NCBI RefSeq assembly: GCF_020882245.1
Contig: NC_083597.1
Location: forward strand, 69,666,152-69,730,151
Length of the DNA: 64,000 nt
Direction of reading: 5' to 3'
Origin: Rhopalosiphum padi
Taxonomy: Eukaryota > Arthropoda > Insecta > Hemiptera > Aphididae
The position numbers and the translations under genes are program-made. Positions 11,473-22,893 of the stretch are shown here, piece by piece; the stretch's first letter is position 1; every line of letters begins with the position of its first letter. The notes below the pieces were generated by a model. The model saw nothing but the letters and a program-made list of their open reading frames with translations. It ran no database searches and was not told where the DNA came from.

Positions 11473-11944
11473 GGTATCCTATTAAAAACGTGATATTATA
11501 TTAATAAATAGGCGAAAATTGAAAATATAATAAAACTAACAAATTAACAGTTTGATATATAAATATTATCTAATCTCACTTAGCTATTAAGTTATCAGAA
11601 CCTGTTTAAATACAAAAGAGGATAACCTTTATCACCTGTGTAGTATTACACAATAAACAATTCTTTCGGGCCCAGTTTGTTACCATCATTAGTAACACAA
11701 TTTTAATAATTATATTGTAAATACCTATAAAAGGCTAAAATATAAATTTAGCTTTGTAATTTGCGAAAATTTATATTTTTTTATTGTACAAAATACGAAT
11801 TGAGCAAGTTTACAGCAGTTATTTTAATTTGGAACGTGATTTGTACGTGCGGGTTTTTATAAAAATAAAGCAATAAAGCAAATTTTATACGCAAATCGGC
11901 TACAAACAATATATGTTGTTAGATTTTCATACTTTTACGGAATT

Positions 11945-14900
11945 ATGGCACTAAATTTCAAAAAAGTAGTCTTGATCGTTGGTTTGTCTATTATTGTTGT
12001 CACTGTTGTTAGTAGTGTTCTATATGTGTTTGCTGTACGATGGGAACGACAAACCAACGATAGACGTATTGAACCAGAACGACTTTCAAATCCTACACTA
12101 AAATATGTCGCTGTAGTATGTATTTATATTTTCTACTGAAATTATCAAATTATATACCACAAAACAAAAAATATTTAAAATTAAAAAAAAATGTGAATAT
12201 GAGTAGGTATAGTAGGTATACATTACCGTTTTATTTAATAGATAATACAAAAAATATATTATTTCAAATACGATTATATATTTATATGAATTAATATTTT
12301 AAGATACATTTTTTACAGCTATTTCGTCACGGAAATAGAGCGCCAATGTTCAAATACAATACAGATCCACACAAAAATGCTTTTCCTGAAGGAAAATATG
12401 AATTAACTAAAGTAAGCATTTATTTATTTATAAACTATTGATCATTACAACGTTACAAAAGTATTTATGTGTCAATAGAAACTGAAAATATGTTTTTTTT
12501 ATCATATACGTTAACATTAATTTACGATTCAAATTCTGAATGAATTTAAAAATATATATTTTTATTTTTTTTTTTACCAATTTTAAAATTTTATTTTTAG
12601 AGGGTAATTTCACGATGAACGATATTATTTATTTTTTTATAATTCAAATATATTATTCGTGGGGTCGTAAAACTTTAATATATATTATGCATTTTACTAT
12701 ATGCAATGAAATTTTCAAATATTTACGAATGTTCGTTATTGATTCACAATAAACTGATTTTATGTAAAAATTCCAATTTTTATTTGTTGTTTTTCAATTA
12801 TTTTTAAAAATACCTATTTTTAATTTAGACTTTTCAAATTTACAAACTATATCTAATTTGTTATCAAAAACCACTTTCAATTTTCCAAATCAAACATTTT
12901 TTCTACTACTTATCTTATCGTGTAGGTGTAAGACGTAAGTCTACATGACCACATACATACAAAAAAAACACACATATATTGTAAAATCAATAGATTTATC
13001 GCTTCGCTCAGAATCTAAAAATACAGGACTGATGTAGGTACTTTACCTACTTTTTTCGCGGTCACAATTTAATGATAATCAAACACACGTATAGATTAAA
13101 AAACATGTATATGGTATCATTTTCTCACACAGTGTTAATCAACAGAAAGGAAAGCAAAATATGTACAAAAAAGGACAAATATTTCGACGCTTATACAATG
13201 GTTTCTTAAGTGACTTATACTTGGACAGTGAGATTTTAATCAAAACTACTAACAAAAGTAGAACGTTCATGACAGCAGCAATGGTTTTAGCTGGAATGTA
13301 TCCGCCAAAAGATTATCAAAAATGGTCAGACTCAGAAACTGTTTGGCAGCCTATTCCTATTTACTACAATTCGCCAGACCACGGAACAGTATGTAATATT
13401 ATGCTTCTGTACTAATTACTTTACATACGTATACATAATATATAGTTGTATTCAAAATGTATTTAAAATGAGTAAATTATGTGTTGAAATATTTCTATTT
13501 TGATACACTTACAGGTAATAAACTATCCATGAGGTATTTATAGATATTACAAGTCACTTATATAGGCTATATATAATAGGTATAGCCTTATAGGTAGGTA
13601 CTAATAATTAATATAGTAATATTCAATGAAAAATAAATAGATAGGTACTACCTATTCTAGAAATTTGTATACTTATAATTCAAACGATATCCCTCTATAT
13701 TTACTAATTAATAGTTTTAAGATCGGTTATTATTTATTAATAATTACCTAGTGTAATAAACGTGTGTGTACGTATGCTAAGAGGAAGGGGTGATTGAGGG
13801 ATTATCTTCCCAAAATTCCTCAAAAAATAAAAATTTAACATGTTATGCTTGTAAGTTGTAGGTATAATTACAGTATGCTACGAGTAGGTATATTGTGTAA
13901 ACGCTAATTAAGAACACTGAATATCTTTACGCAGAGCCCTACAATTTTAATTCTAATTTTTAGTTGGTTGTTTACCTTTTTTAAACCACTAATTAGTTTT
14001 TGCCTAATTTTTTAATGAATTTTGGTAATTTAACCGACTTTCAGAGTCCAAAATTGACCAAGTTACAGCAGTTCGACCAAAAAGCTGCATATCTATAATG
14101 TGCGCGATTTTCTGTTGTTTTACTGTAACTCTGAATATAGATTCTAGAATTGTTTTAACTTGACATATTCACTCCTATTTATAAAGGTGATATTTACACA
14201 TTATAATAATATTAACTACTGTATAATTTTCACTTTAATTTATGTAATAATTATAATTTATATAGCAGAAAAAACATTAATACGTATATAATTGTTTAAT
14301 TGTTACATGTATTATTAATAAATTCCAATATATCCATTAAATATATAACAACCGATTAAAAAACAGAATTCAAATTCCAGGGCTCTACGAAAAGATGTTG
14401 AGTATTCTCGATTAACATTTACACACTATGTATAAAAAATAGATATATAAAAAGCAGGTTTTATACAAAATTACAAAAATATAAATAATTTGAAAAATAT
14501 ATGTTATAGTATGAATAGGAATTTGTTAAAAAGGATCTATATTACATTTTAACAACTTTTTAGGAAGAATAAAAACACTTTGCTTAAAAACAATTTGTAA
14601 TATCTATATCATATAAATATTTATGTACCTTTTTAACAAATTATGAGGATTTCGCGGGTAATATGATATGGAGAAGCGCCCTTTTAACATAAAACGACGT
14701 GTTTACATAAGATAAATTATTTACCATAAAACCATTTTGACCAAAAATGTTATGTATGTCCCTTTATCAAATTCCCATTCGTGTATTTTATTTTTAAAAA
14801 AATTGTCAAAGAGTTTGAACATTTCTTGAATATTTTTCCTATTTTTCCTTTGATGGGCATACCGTTACCGCACAGTGCATAGCAACAAAATTCTAATCAT

Positions 14901-17900
14901 ATGTTTATACTTTTAGAATTTAGTAGGCTTTCTTGTATAAAATTTATATACCGCATTCGCTTGATCACTTCATGAAATATATTCATTTCGTAAAAATAAC
15001 GTATTATTATTTATTACACATATATGGACAACTTTTTTTTACCTCAATACTGTAAAAATCTTATTTTTATATTATTTTTATTTATAAAAGTTAAAAGTTA
15101 TAGCAACAATACTAATGCATATAAACGTTTTTTTAACATCTTGATGTCTCGGAAGATTTTGGATTTAAAAAAACAAAAAGATAACCGAGTTGGCTTTTTA
15201 ACTTGTAATTGTTGATCACTTGATACTGCTCTACTCATACGCGCAATTTCAATAAAAAAAAAACTGAGGGTACTTAAGCTCTTCATTTTCTGGGCATAGC
15301 GTTGAATAGCTACTGATTGTAATATTATAAAAAAGTGTTTGAGGGCGCTACTTTTACAATTGGGTGTGCGAATACCTCCTAGTCGTCCTCCCTATTTGCG
15401 CCTATGGCACTACGACTATACTGTAGTCTCATGAATAGTTCATAATTTTTCCAACAAAACACTAGGATTCGTTAAAAATGTCAGTAGTTTTTACAAGCAT
15501 GAAGCAATCTCTTACAAATCCTTTAATATAGATTAATGTTTCTATGTTTAATGTTAGTAGGGTTATAATAGAATTCACAGGGGTTATCCGTACTTGAGGG
15601 CTGGGCTTATAAAACCTATTTTTTTTTTTTTTTTGTTAATCAAACATAGAATAATTGTCAATTAGAAGGCTTGAACTTATCAATCCAACTTTTAGATTAT
15701 TTACAAATAACACAGATAATACGACGAAATTAAGATTTTTCGCAATAGAACTACATATCTGAAAAAAAATTGACCATTTTTAGGGCCTTGCGCTCATGTT
15801 CTTAACATTTGCTCATTACTCATTCAACTTCGGGATGCCTTGGGCGTCAAAGAGATTAAACTAAAAAAAATAACAACAAATTATCCATAATTTACATAAA
15901 AACATTTTTTTCAAATGTTATTATTTAATAATATACGAATAATGAATGATATAGGTAATTGATATGAGTTACATGCTGAAAAAAATAATACATTTTTTTG
16001 TTATCAGTGATTATTTATTAGAAATGTATTCAAAATAAATAATATATAATTCAGCTCCATAATATATTAATATGCTTTAATTCAATTTAAAAAATATATT
16101 TCATAGAGAACCAATAAGCATATTCTAAGTTTTTTTTATATTTTTCCATTTCATATTATGGTCCAATATTTAATATATACTACGTAATTGGTTGTAAATG
16201 TCAAACCTATCTTTTTCATATTATAAAAGTGACAGTAAATTAGTAAACTTTATAATACTAATTTACATATGAATATATGATATATATGTTACAGTAAAGG
16301 ATGTTAAATTTATATTAACGTTATTAACTAGCAATTAACGTTATTAGATATTATTGAATATTTTACAAGGTTTATAACGTTAATTACTAAGGATTTACGT
16401 TAATTTCAAACAATATTAGTTAATCATGTTATTTGTATTTAAACTGTTATATTATTATTATTTATTTTCACATGATAATGAACTATGGTCTATGACATTT
16501 AGAATTGCATAATTTCCCAACCACTCGACAGGTGCATTTATTGGTTGTATTCAATACGAATATTGTACTCATCAATGGTTAGAAAGGAGTTATTATCACT
16601 ACGTTTTTTTTTAATTATATCAGATATAATGTTGTTAAATTTGTTTTCCATTTCAAGTTCATCCATATTGAATTTTATTAATAAAGAAAATTAACACAAT
16701 GTTTTACGAATATTTTAACATACAAAAATAATATGACGATATAATAGCAATGTCTATCCGAAGCGTACCGTGAAAAACTGACAAAAATATTATCTATAAT
16801 AGTTATTGTATTTACAATAAAGTCCTACACTAGTAAACCCCACTAAGCTTATTTATGCTTTATTTATATATTACAGAATATCTAAGTCCGAAGTTCTATC
16901 TACTGCGGCTGTAATACTGTCTAGTAGGTATCTAATACCATTAAGATAACATTATATAACAACATTTTCCATCGTATGTAGAAATTATCAATAATCAAAC
17001 CCAAAAAATAATAAACCACGATAATCACTAGTTTGTTAGGTAATTATTGTTATTTACTAGAAAATAACGTTATTTTAATGTTTAACATCATTTACTGTAA
17101 CATATACAAAATAAACTCTATTAGTAGGTTAGTAGGTATAAACATTTAAAAATATATATATAATGATTAAGTCATACAATTTTCTGCAGTTGTTCGATGA
17201 GAGGGGAAAATGTCCAGCTTTTGATTCTATGGCCAACAAGTTATATATTCAATTAAACAACCATAGTACCGACACAAATATAACAACATTAATGTCGTAT
17301 TTGTCTGAAAACTGCGGACAACCGATAAACTTTAAGAATTTAATAAAGCTATACGACCTATTTATATGTCAGGCATGTATAAAACATACATTTATATATT
17401 AAATACATTAAGTAGATAACTATAGTGTGTTTAAAACGCACAATTGGTAAATAATTTTAATATTGTGTTATTATTCCTAAAGAGAGCTGAGGGTTTACCA
17501 TTACCTGAATGGATTAAGCCTTACCACATTGAAGAAATAAAGTCAATTATTATGAATAAAAAAACAACAGAATTGTATTATGAAAATCGTAGATTTCAGA
17601 AAATCATTATAGGTGAGCAAAATTATTTATTGTAATAATCGAATATGAATAATATGATTCACTTAATCATTTAATCCAAAATTAACTAATCAACATAATA
17701 TATACTATCCATTTAATGTAACGCTCATTATTTTAAAAAACACTTAACGTTTTTGAAAATGTATAATGTATATTTTAAAGAATTTAAATTATAACAAAAT
17801 ATAATTTTTAGAAAAATTATATTTTTTAATCATTTTTTTTTATTATTATTAATCATATTCTGAAACAACATTTCAATCTATCAAAATCAAGTTTTCAGAC

Positions 17901-19412
17901 AAGTAGCTTATTAATTATTAGAACCATTTAAAATTTAAATAAACAAAGTAGTAGGCCAACATTTTACGAGGTATATCCCTGTATCACTTCACTCCGCTCA
18001 TTTAAACTTTAAATAATTTGCTCATAAACTACTAATTCAAAAATTTGATTATGATAGATTCAAATATTCCGAATAATATTCTACTTAAAAAAATAAAATA
18101 AAATTTTTATGTATCGAAGTAGGTATTCCAAAAAATATTCTGTTTTAGAATAAGGAATTAAAAATGAATGTTATCATCAAAATCCATTAAAAATTTTAAA
18201 AATAGTGAAAAAAATAATTATTTAATATAATTAATCACTTAAAATTATGTATAAAAACAAAATATCATCATACATTAACTATTAATATTATTGAAATAAT
18301 GAGTGTCTTATATTAAATAATTCATCTGATATAGGATATATATCTACAACCTTCCAGTGGCGTAATTGAGAATGTTTCATGGGGGGGGGGATCAAAATAA
18401 ATTTGTATAAGTAAATATAAGTTTGTATAATAGTGTAATAATTTATAAGTTTGTATTTGAATTATTTGTAGGTATAAATACAACTCATGGGGTGGATCTA
18501 TCTATAGGTTGAACCTTCTAATTTAAATTTGTATCTATACTTTAACAGCGAAGAAAGAGTTCGCTAAAAAATGTATACACTATACACAAATCTTAAAACC
18601 TTTTTTAGACAGTAAAAAGTAAAAAATATTAAAAATTAAATTATTGTGATCTCCAGAGTGAAGTTTTTTTAAAAAGTATGGCTTATTGTTATCTTTTTTT
18701 TTTTCCTTTATTTTAAAACAATCTGTACAAACAGCACATTTAGTAATTTAGATATAATAAAAAAACATAACATAATATTTAAAAAAACAGCTTTTAAGTA
18801 AGTCACCCATTGATGACACCTACGATATTCTTATCTTTACAATTTTTTTTTTATTATTTTAAGAATAATAAACATAATGAATTTTTAGGTTTAAAATATT
18901 AATTTTGAAACTTTTAAATTTGTTTAATATAAATGTTAAAGGACCTCTGCTAAATGAAATCGGTTTAAATATGGAATCGCATTTAAATAACAATGATACA
19001 AGAAAAATGCATCTTTATTCGGGACACGATCATAGTGTAGCAATGGCAATGAGCTTTCTAGGCAATACTATTGAATTGCCCAATTTTGGTGCTTCGTTAC
19101 ATTTTCATTTGTATCACAGCGAAATGGATAATGAACACACTATCAAAGTATGATATTATAATTAATAATTAATATGTACATAATACTAAACTACTGAAGG
19201 AGTAACCTTCTCGTCATCATATACCATAATTTCTTATTACTAATTTAAACTTTTTATAGGTGTACTTTTACGATCGTTGGGACAATGAAAACGGAAAAGA
19301 AGTCTTAATACCTATTTGCGGTGATCCATGCAAATTTAAGGACTTTAAAAATATTTTAGACAATAATTTATCTGGAGAATGGGCGGAAGATTGCCAACAA
19401 TTAGAAAGCTAA
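11945..19412 (+). CDS. Histidine acid phosphatase, membrane-anchored (venom acid phosphatase-like)
   Basis: Branch-2 histidine phosphatase hydrolysing phosphomonoesters at acid pH, in the lysosome, at the cell surface or secreted. Exons: 11945-12115, 12319-12411, 13146-13388, 17190-17372, 17483-17612, 18942-19147, 19260-19412; 392 aa. Residues 8-31 are one hydrophobic segment after a short basic N-terminus, so a signal anchor or signal peptide; no C-terminal membrane segment. The catalytic motif RHGNRAP is at 60-66 and the proton-donor HD pair at 302-303 in YSGHDHS. Intron 3 is 3.8 kb and contains a TIR element. Exon 4 is best ended at CAG before GC, a GC-AG intron: this keeps YDLFIC (the family Cys) and the usual spacing to LPEW. 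A GT donor 4 bases upstream would delete the Cys. AATAAA follows near 19626. Family sure; the exon 4-5 and 5-6 joints are less certain. Confidence 0.88.
12987..13020. repeat. End of a dispersed repeat with GATTCTGAGCGAAGC motif
   Basis: On the minus strand this reads TTTTAGATTCTGAGCGAAGC, closely matching the terminal motif of the element at 48087-48675 in the INTS3 gene. Only one end is evident here, within acid phosphatase intron 2; the other border cannot be placed. Confidence 0.5.
16287..17102. mobile_element. 816-bp long-TIR transposon in acid phosphatase intron 3
   Basis: The left end, TGTTACAGTAAAGGATGTTA, continues into TTTATATTAACGTTATT; the right end reversed is TGTTACAGTAAATGATGTTA followed by a similar AACGTTATT stretch. 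The TIR is about 50 bp and imperfect. TATA flanks both ends (16283-16286 and 17103-17106), so the TSD is TATA or a part of it. Repeated AACGTTA motifs lie just inside the left end. A short protein frame is present on the minus strand. Confidence 0.75.
16538..16666 (-). pseudogene. 42-aa transposase N-terminus remnant
   Basis: An ATG-started frame in the element at 16287-17102 gives MDELEMENKFNNIISDIIKK then KRSDNNSFLTIDEYNIRIEY before TAA. The acidic start followed by a Lys run looks like the N-terminus of a transposase, with the rest deleted. The superfamily is not identifiable from so little. It could also be a chance frame, though its composition is protein-like. Confidence 0.45.
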
Positions 19413-22370
19413 TTTTTTATTTTATTTTTATTATTATTATTTACCACATCTATTCTTTGCGATTTGAAACAATTGTTTTAAATTATCCATGATTATTTTA
19501 GACATTTTATTAAAAAAAAAAAATTAATTTTAATACTTTACTATTTTATATTACTTACTATCTGCATTCTAGATAGTTAGGAATTGGTTTAACAATTAAT
19601 TTTTATGTTATTTAAAAAATTTTAAAAATAAACCTATAAATTTACTATGACATTTAATGTTTTAGTAATTATAGATGCGTGCACTATATATAAAATATTA
19701 AAATAATTTTGATTATGTATGATTTTTCTTTTTTCTTATTAATATATTGTTACACTCAACTATTAAAGTTTTAAAGTAGGTTAAAAATGTTAACATTTTT
19801 ATCAGTCATTATACCTACAACGATTGAAGAAAATATTATCTTTAATCGTGGTCATTACTCATTAATAACTACAGGCTAAATATAAATCAATAAATTATTA
19901 TAAATTTTAATATTAAACAAAACTGAATATATAGTAAACAAGGTTAGATTAGGAAGTTTAGTCATTTTGCACTCCATTTAACATCAGATGCCGGTGATGG
20001 CTTGCCGATAAATGCATTTTAAAATCATGAGCTCAATCTAAATATCTTAACAATATATTTTCGATGCGTACTATTCTCTTTTTCTCAATTGGCGATACAC
20101 CTCCAAATAAATGCCCGTCCTCAATGGCTCAATTACAGCCAACTCTCTATCAAATTTCCATCAATACATTATAAAATCAAACAAACTTCAACTCTACGAG
20201 CAGTATAGGTACGAGCATTTGTATTTTGTACGACTATCTCCCGAGTGTCGCTCAGTGGCGGGCTGGACAATCGGGATACAGGGACATTTCCTGGTTGGCC
20301 GCGGCTCGTATATAAAATATATATATTTATTAATATTATTATTGTGAAATTATAAATTAAAATATTATATAATAAGTAATAAGTATGTAGGTAATATTAT
20401 TAAAACATACAAATCTATAGATTTCTGATTATTTTATAACGGGGGGTCGGCTTGTGTTCGGCCGGTCCGGGCTTGTTAACAACTTACTGTTATTCGTTAC
20501 AAGTTTAAAAATAGAATCGAAAATAGTTACCTATTACATGGGCCGTTATAGCATCCATACAAGGCCGTTAGTATACGGAGGGTCTCTAAAATTATGATTT
20601 TTCCGGACTGTTTTTTTCTCCCAGTATACAGTATACCACTGGTATCCCTCTTATTCATTAGATTTACCATGATCTACTATTGTCCGTAGTTCGTTTTAAC
20701 CGACCCCGCGTAACCGCTTGGGTCCTTCGCTTCTACCCCATCACGCCTTTAAATTTACTCTTAGACCTTAGTCTTCAAATGTTTAATTTTACTCAGTTCC
20801 CTTAATACTCTCAATATTCCTCTCAACCATAATTTTGAAATTGTCATAAAAGAAATAATCACCTTTATATTGGAAGCAGGATTATTGTCATTTAAAAATG
20901 TCATTGTTTTTTTAAAAAAATATGTAGGTATATTGTCAATAATGATGTATAATTGTGTAATATTATGTAGAATAATTTATTTTTGATCTGTAATAGGTAG
21001 TCTTGTACTAAAAATCTAAAATCTAATAAAAAATAAATATAAATAGTTAACAGAATACTATATGTCTATATCAAGTGAAAAATAGTGGATTACTGAATCT
21101 TACATAATATGTAATAAATAACAATGGGAAAGTATGCTTTAATGCAATAATAAATATTAAATTATCATATTAGGTATACAAAACGAGTCCGAGTGGTTAG
21201 GTAAATAGGTACCTATGGGTTATGGGCTATAGGCTATGGCTACCACCCATACTATAAGTATTTTTTTTACCCGTTTAAAACTATCAATAAATTGTGAAAA
21301 AAAATGATAAAATTAGTTTTTAAAAATAACTAGGTACTAGATCGTAGTAAGTACCCTTTTTAACAGTCTTAGATTCTAAACTATTTACAATCTCTAAAAA
21401 TCCTGAACGAAACTTTTGGGCATTAGGTTTAGAATGTTTAGATACATATACATTTATTATTTATTATAAAAGAATAAAAAAAAAATATTATTTATAAAAA
21501 TAATAAAATATAATATGATAACACGACAATGGATTGACAATAATATGTCCCTTGCGGCTTGCCACGCTATAATCAACAAATCTATACACAAAGACAATCA
21601 ATATTTAATACATCAATGCCTAGCAAATCCTTTAGTGTTCTAAATTTACAGGTTAAATAAATAGTTTGTAGGTACATTAGGTACAAACTATATAATAGGT
21701 AGGCTAAGTTAGGTACATACCTACTTACTAATAAAATAGGCATTACATAATATTTATTTGATTAAATTCTATTAAAATTAATTTAAGCTTACACGTAGTA
21801 AAATTAAAATATAACCAAGTAATATCTACAACAATTTACTACGATGAAACTTCACTATTTTTAAATTTATAATAATTTCAATTGAATAATTTAATGAATA
21901 GTTTGTTTTATTAAAAAAGTTTAAAATAATATAAACATTAATTTAAAAAATGGATTTTCAAACGCCCTGTATTATATACCCACGCAACGAAAGTTCAGGG
22001 GTACTCAAAATTTGACACGCAAAAATAAAGCATTGAACTAATATGAGAAACGTTTCGTTTTACTATTAATTATAATTTATAACGTATCTACCTTAAACAG
22101 ATTTGAGTAAAAATGAAAATTTTATTTTTATTGGATTTAAAAACGAAAAAATGTGTATAAGTGAAAAACTGAAAAATATTTCCCTTTAAATTATAACATT
22201 TTGAGATACAACCCAGGCAACATTGTAGTTTATTGATTACCAGGGTCAGTCCATGTGGACGAAAATAGCTAGATAGCAATATAGTTTTGTATATAATAAG
22301 TTAGTAAGTCTGCAGACTGCATGTCAAAGCAAACGTTTCTATTCATATTAAAATAATTTAGTGATGCGAA
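19413..22370. other. Intergenic, AT-rich
   Basis: Nearly 3 kb between the acid phosphatase and TMEM216-like genes. A GC-richer patch at about 20240-20480 starts with CAGTGGCGGGCTGG, like the left end of an hAT element, but no matching right end or TSD was found. Otherwise no coding frame or RNA recognised. Confidence 0.4.
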
Positions 22371-22793
22371 ATGGAAGCACCTCTGATGTTTGAAGTGTTA
22401 ATGTACCTTAATTCCTATTACTTTGGCATGTTTTCTATGTTCGAGTTCTCACTTATATGTGCCAAATCAATTGATGATGCTCAAAAAAAGACAGTTTCTC
22501 TAAATGAACTCGGGACTAATATGACAGTATTTGTGTTTCTCTGTCTCATTGAAGTGTTTCGTACGTTCTTATCACGCCGGGACAATGCGGCCGACAAAGC
22601 AATTTGTGTCGTCCTTTCACTCATTCTGACTGTACCATCAGCAATAGGAGTACTGTATTTTTTGTTGTGGCAACAAAGAACTTTTCGGCTGGAAAATATT
22701 CTAGGATGCATACAACTTATGCTTCAAGCAACTCAAGTTTTCTTTGGCATTGTATCACTACTGACATTCAAAAGCAGTGATTCAACAACATGA
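22371..22793 (+). CDS. TMEM216/TMEM80-family four-pass membrane protein
   Basis: Intronless frame of 140 aa. Four hydrophobic segments lie at about 10-30, 50-65, 80-105 and 113-132. The pattern -LIEVFRTFLSRRDN-, -LSLILTVPSAIGVLYFLLWQ- and -FRLENILG- matches the Transmemb_17 family, in which human TMEM216 (ciliary transition zone, mutated in Joubert/Meckel syndrome) has IE-IR, LT-PS, YYLL-Q and LRLE at the same places. Length also fits (TMEM216 about 145 aa). The start is the first ATG after an in-frame stop. Paralogue choice between TMEM216 and TMEM80 is not possible by eye. Its stop is only 100 bases from that of the oppositely oriented PAPS transporter. Confidence 0.8.
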   Translation: MEAPLMFEVLMYLNSYYFGMFSMFEFSLICAKSIDDAQKKTVSLNELGTNMTVFVFLCLIEVFRTFLSRRDNAADKAICVVLSLILTVPSAIGVLYFLLWQQRTFRLENILGCIQLMLQATQVFFGIVSLLTFKSSDSTT

Positions 22794-22893
22794 AATTGTA
22801 ATTTAAAACTATTATTTGTTATTTTTTATTTGTATATAAACACAAGGTATTTTTATTAAAAAATCATCAACTAGTCAACTGTATTACCTTCAT

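Noticed and set aside
15330..15415. Possible MITE end (GCGCCTATGGCACTACG)
   Set aside because: No paired inverted copy or duplication found in the surrounding intron.
18361..18500. CAGTGGCGTAATTGAG followed by a G run, like the left end of an hAT MITE
   Set aside because: No matching right terminus or TSD found downstream.
20247..20476. CAGTGGCGGGCTGG start with a GC-rich right block, as in an hAT element
   Set aside because: The supposed right end (CGGCCGGTCCGGGCTTG) pairs poorly and flanking 8-mers differ.
22481..22711. Minus-strand frame across TMEM216-like gene
   Set aside because: Shadow of the plus-strand gene, whose four-helix pattern and family motifs are clear.
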